Source of the DNA: Desulfobacula sp.
Lineage (GTDB): Bacteria > Desulfobacterota > Desulfobacteria > Desulfobacterales > Desulfobacteraceae
Direction: 5' to 3'
NCBI GenBank assembly: GCA_023144585.1
Contig: JAGLFI010000058.1
Location: 1-7,166 of the forward strand
DNA: 7,166 nucleotides
Under the pieces are notes generated by a model. That model had not been told where the DNA came from. It made no database searches and saw only the letters and a list, made by a program, of their open reading frames with translations. Positions 6,602 through 7,166 of the stretch are shown piece after piece. A program made the position numbers and the translations under genes. Position 1 is the first letter of the stretch, and each line of letters starts with the position of its first letter.

Positions 6602-7166
6602 TGACCCAGAAGGAGAAAGTACAGACATGGCGCTGGCAGCTGCGTTGTTCGATGGTCATCCTAAAAAAGAATGCCCGTTTGTACTATCTGAAACCGTCCG
6701 TGCTGATATTCGGAGTTCTGTTCCCCGTATTTTTCTTTCTTGCCTTTAAGATGGGGCGCCCTGTTGCGGCTGAAAGTGTTGTCCCGGGCATGGTTGCCAT
6801 GGCACTCTGGTTCACGGCCAGCGCAGTAGGTCCTCTGGTAACCCCATGGGAAAGAAGTGCCAGGACCTATGAACGTCTTATTTACACTCCCGTGTCACTG
6901 CACGCAATACTGGCGGGAGATGTGATCAGTGGGTTTGTTTTTGGGACCTGTCTTTCTATTATTCCGGTACTACTTGGACTTGTTCTTACCGATGTTAATA
7001 TCCAGAACATGCCTTTGCTCATTTCCGGAATCATGATGGGTGCACTGAACTTTGCTTCTTTGGGTGTGCTTCTCGCTGCACCGCCGGCAAGTGGTCCCGC
7101 TAACATCATGTTGTTGTCGAACCTGGTCCGGCTACCCCTGCTTTTCGTGAGTGGGATATTCATGCC
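6598..7166 (+). CDS. ABC-2 type transporter permease, N-terminal part (cut by window edge)
   Basis: The frame is open from ATG 6598 to the right edge, giving 189 codons plus two bases; the C-terminus is missing. The product is the membrane partner of the ATPase upstream. A short cytoplasmic start rich in charged residues (1-30) is followed by hydrophobic segments at about 35-50, 60-82, 104-130, 138-160 and 170-189. The charged stretch WERSARTYERL (84-94) between the second and third segments, followed by TPVSLHAILAGD, fits the coupling region of ABC-2 permeases. ATG 6598 overlaps the ATPase stop as ATGA, and an SD-like AAGG (6587-6590) lies seven bases upstream. A second ATG at 6601 would drop only one residue. 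Whether the exporter uses a second permease gene downstream cannot be seen. The family call is confident and the substrate unknown. Confidence 0.88.
   Translation, partial: MMTQKEKVQTWRWQLRCSMVILKKNARLYYLKPSVLIFGVLFPVFFFLAFKMGRPVAAESVVPGMVAMALWFTASAVGPLVTPWERSARTYERLIYTPVSLHAILAGDVISGFVFGTCLSIIPVLLGLVLTDVNIQNMPLLISGIMMGALNFASLGVLLAAPPASGPANIMLLSNLVRLPLLFVSGIFM

Noticed and set aside
6882..7163. Minus-strand open frame of 93 codons at the right edge
   Set aside because: It is antisense to a clear ABC-2 permease with membrane segments and a coupled start.

Overview
The window has moderate to low GC, gene-dense bacterial DNA. It carries one long gene on the minus strand and, diverging from it, a tightly packed four-gene run on the plus strand. 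The gene set (a PHP/UvrD fusion, a multi-domain REC-GGDEF protein, a CPHC thioredoxin-fold protein with HEAT repeats, and an ABC-2 exporter), together with the A/T-rich codon use, resembles sulfate-reducing Desulfobacterota such as the Desulfobacter/Desulfobacula/Desulfobacterium group. That placement is an impression from gene content and style, not a proven assignment. I see no rRNA, tRNA, CRISPR array, insertion sequence or integrase.

Layout. Bases 1-2888 (minus) encode the first 962 residues of a protein whose C-terminus lies beyond the left edge. Its N-terminal ~425 residues look like a complete endonuclease Q (EndoQ): a PHP-type metal nuclease domain, a four-cysteine zinc site and an EndoQ-type C-terminal part. 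A lysine-rich linker joins this to a UvrD/Rep superfamily 1 helicase. Bases 2889-3029 form a short divergent intergenic region. Bases 3030-4664 (plus) encode a 544-residue protein with the order REC, histidine-kinase-like dimerisation helices, second REC, GGDEF. Every module carries substitutions at signature positions. Bases 4677-5654 encode a 325-residue protein with two thioredoxin-like folds (AhpF N-terminal-like, CPHC in the second) and HEAT-like repeats. Bases 5651-6601 encode an ABC transporter ATPase, and 6598-7166 the first 189 residues of its ABC-2 type permease, cut by the right edge.

How the genes work together. The four plus-strand genes are separated by 12 bp, -4 bp and -4 bp, so they are probably one transcription unit with translational coupling. 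That links a putative c-di-GMP signalling or scaffold protein, a thiol-redox/HEAT protein and an ABC exporter. The ABC pair has visibly higher GC and more CGT/CGC arginine codons than the genes to its left, so it may have a different history. The fusion gene reads away from this run and appears to be an independent DNA repair gene: EndoQ enzymes nick 5' of deaminated bases, and a UvrD-type helicase in the same chain could unwind DNA from that nick. This fusion is the most interesting object in the window.
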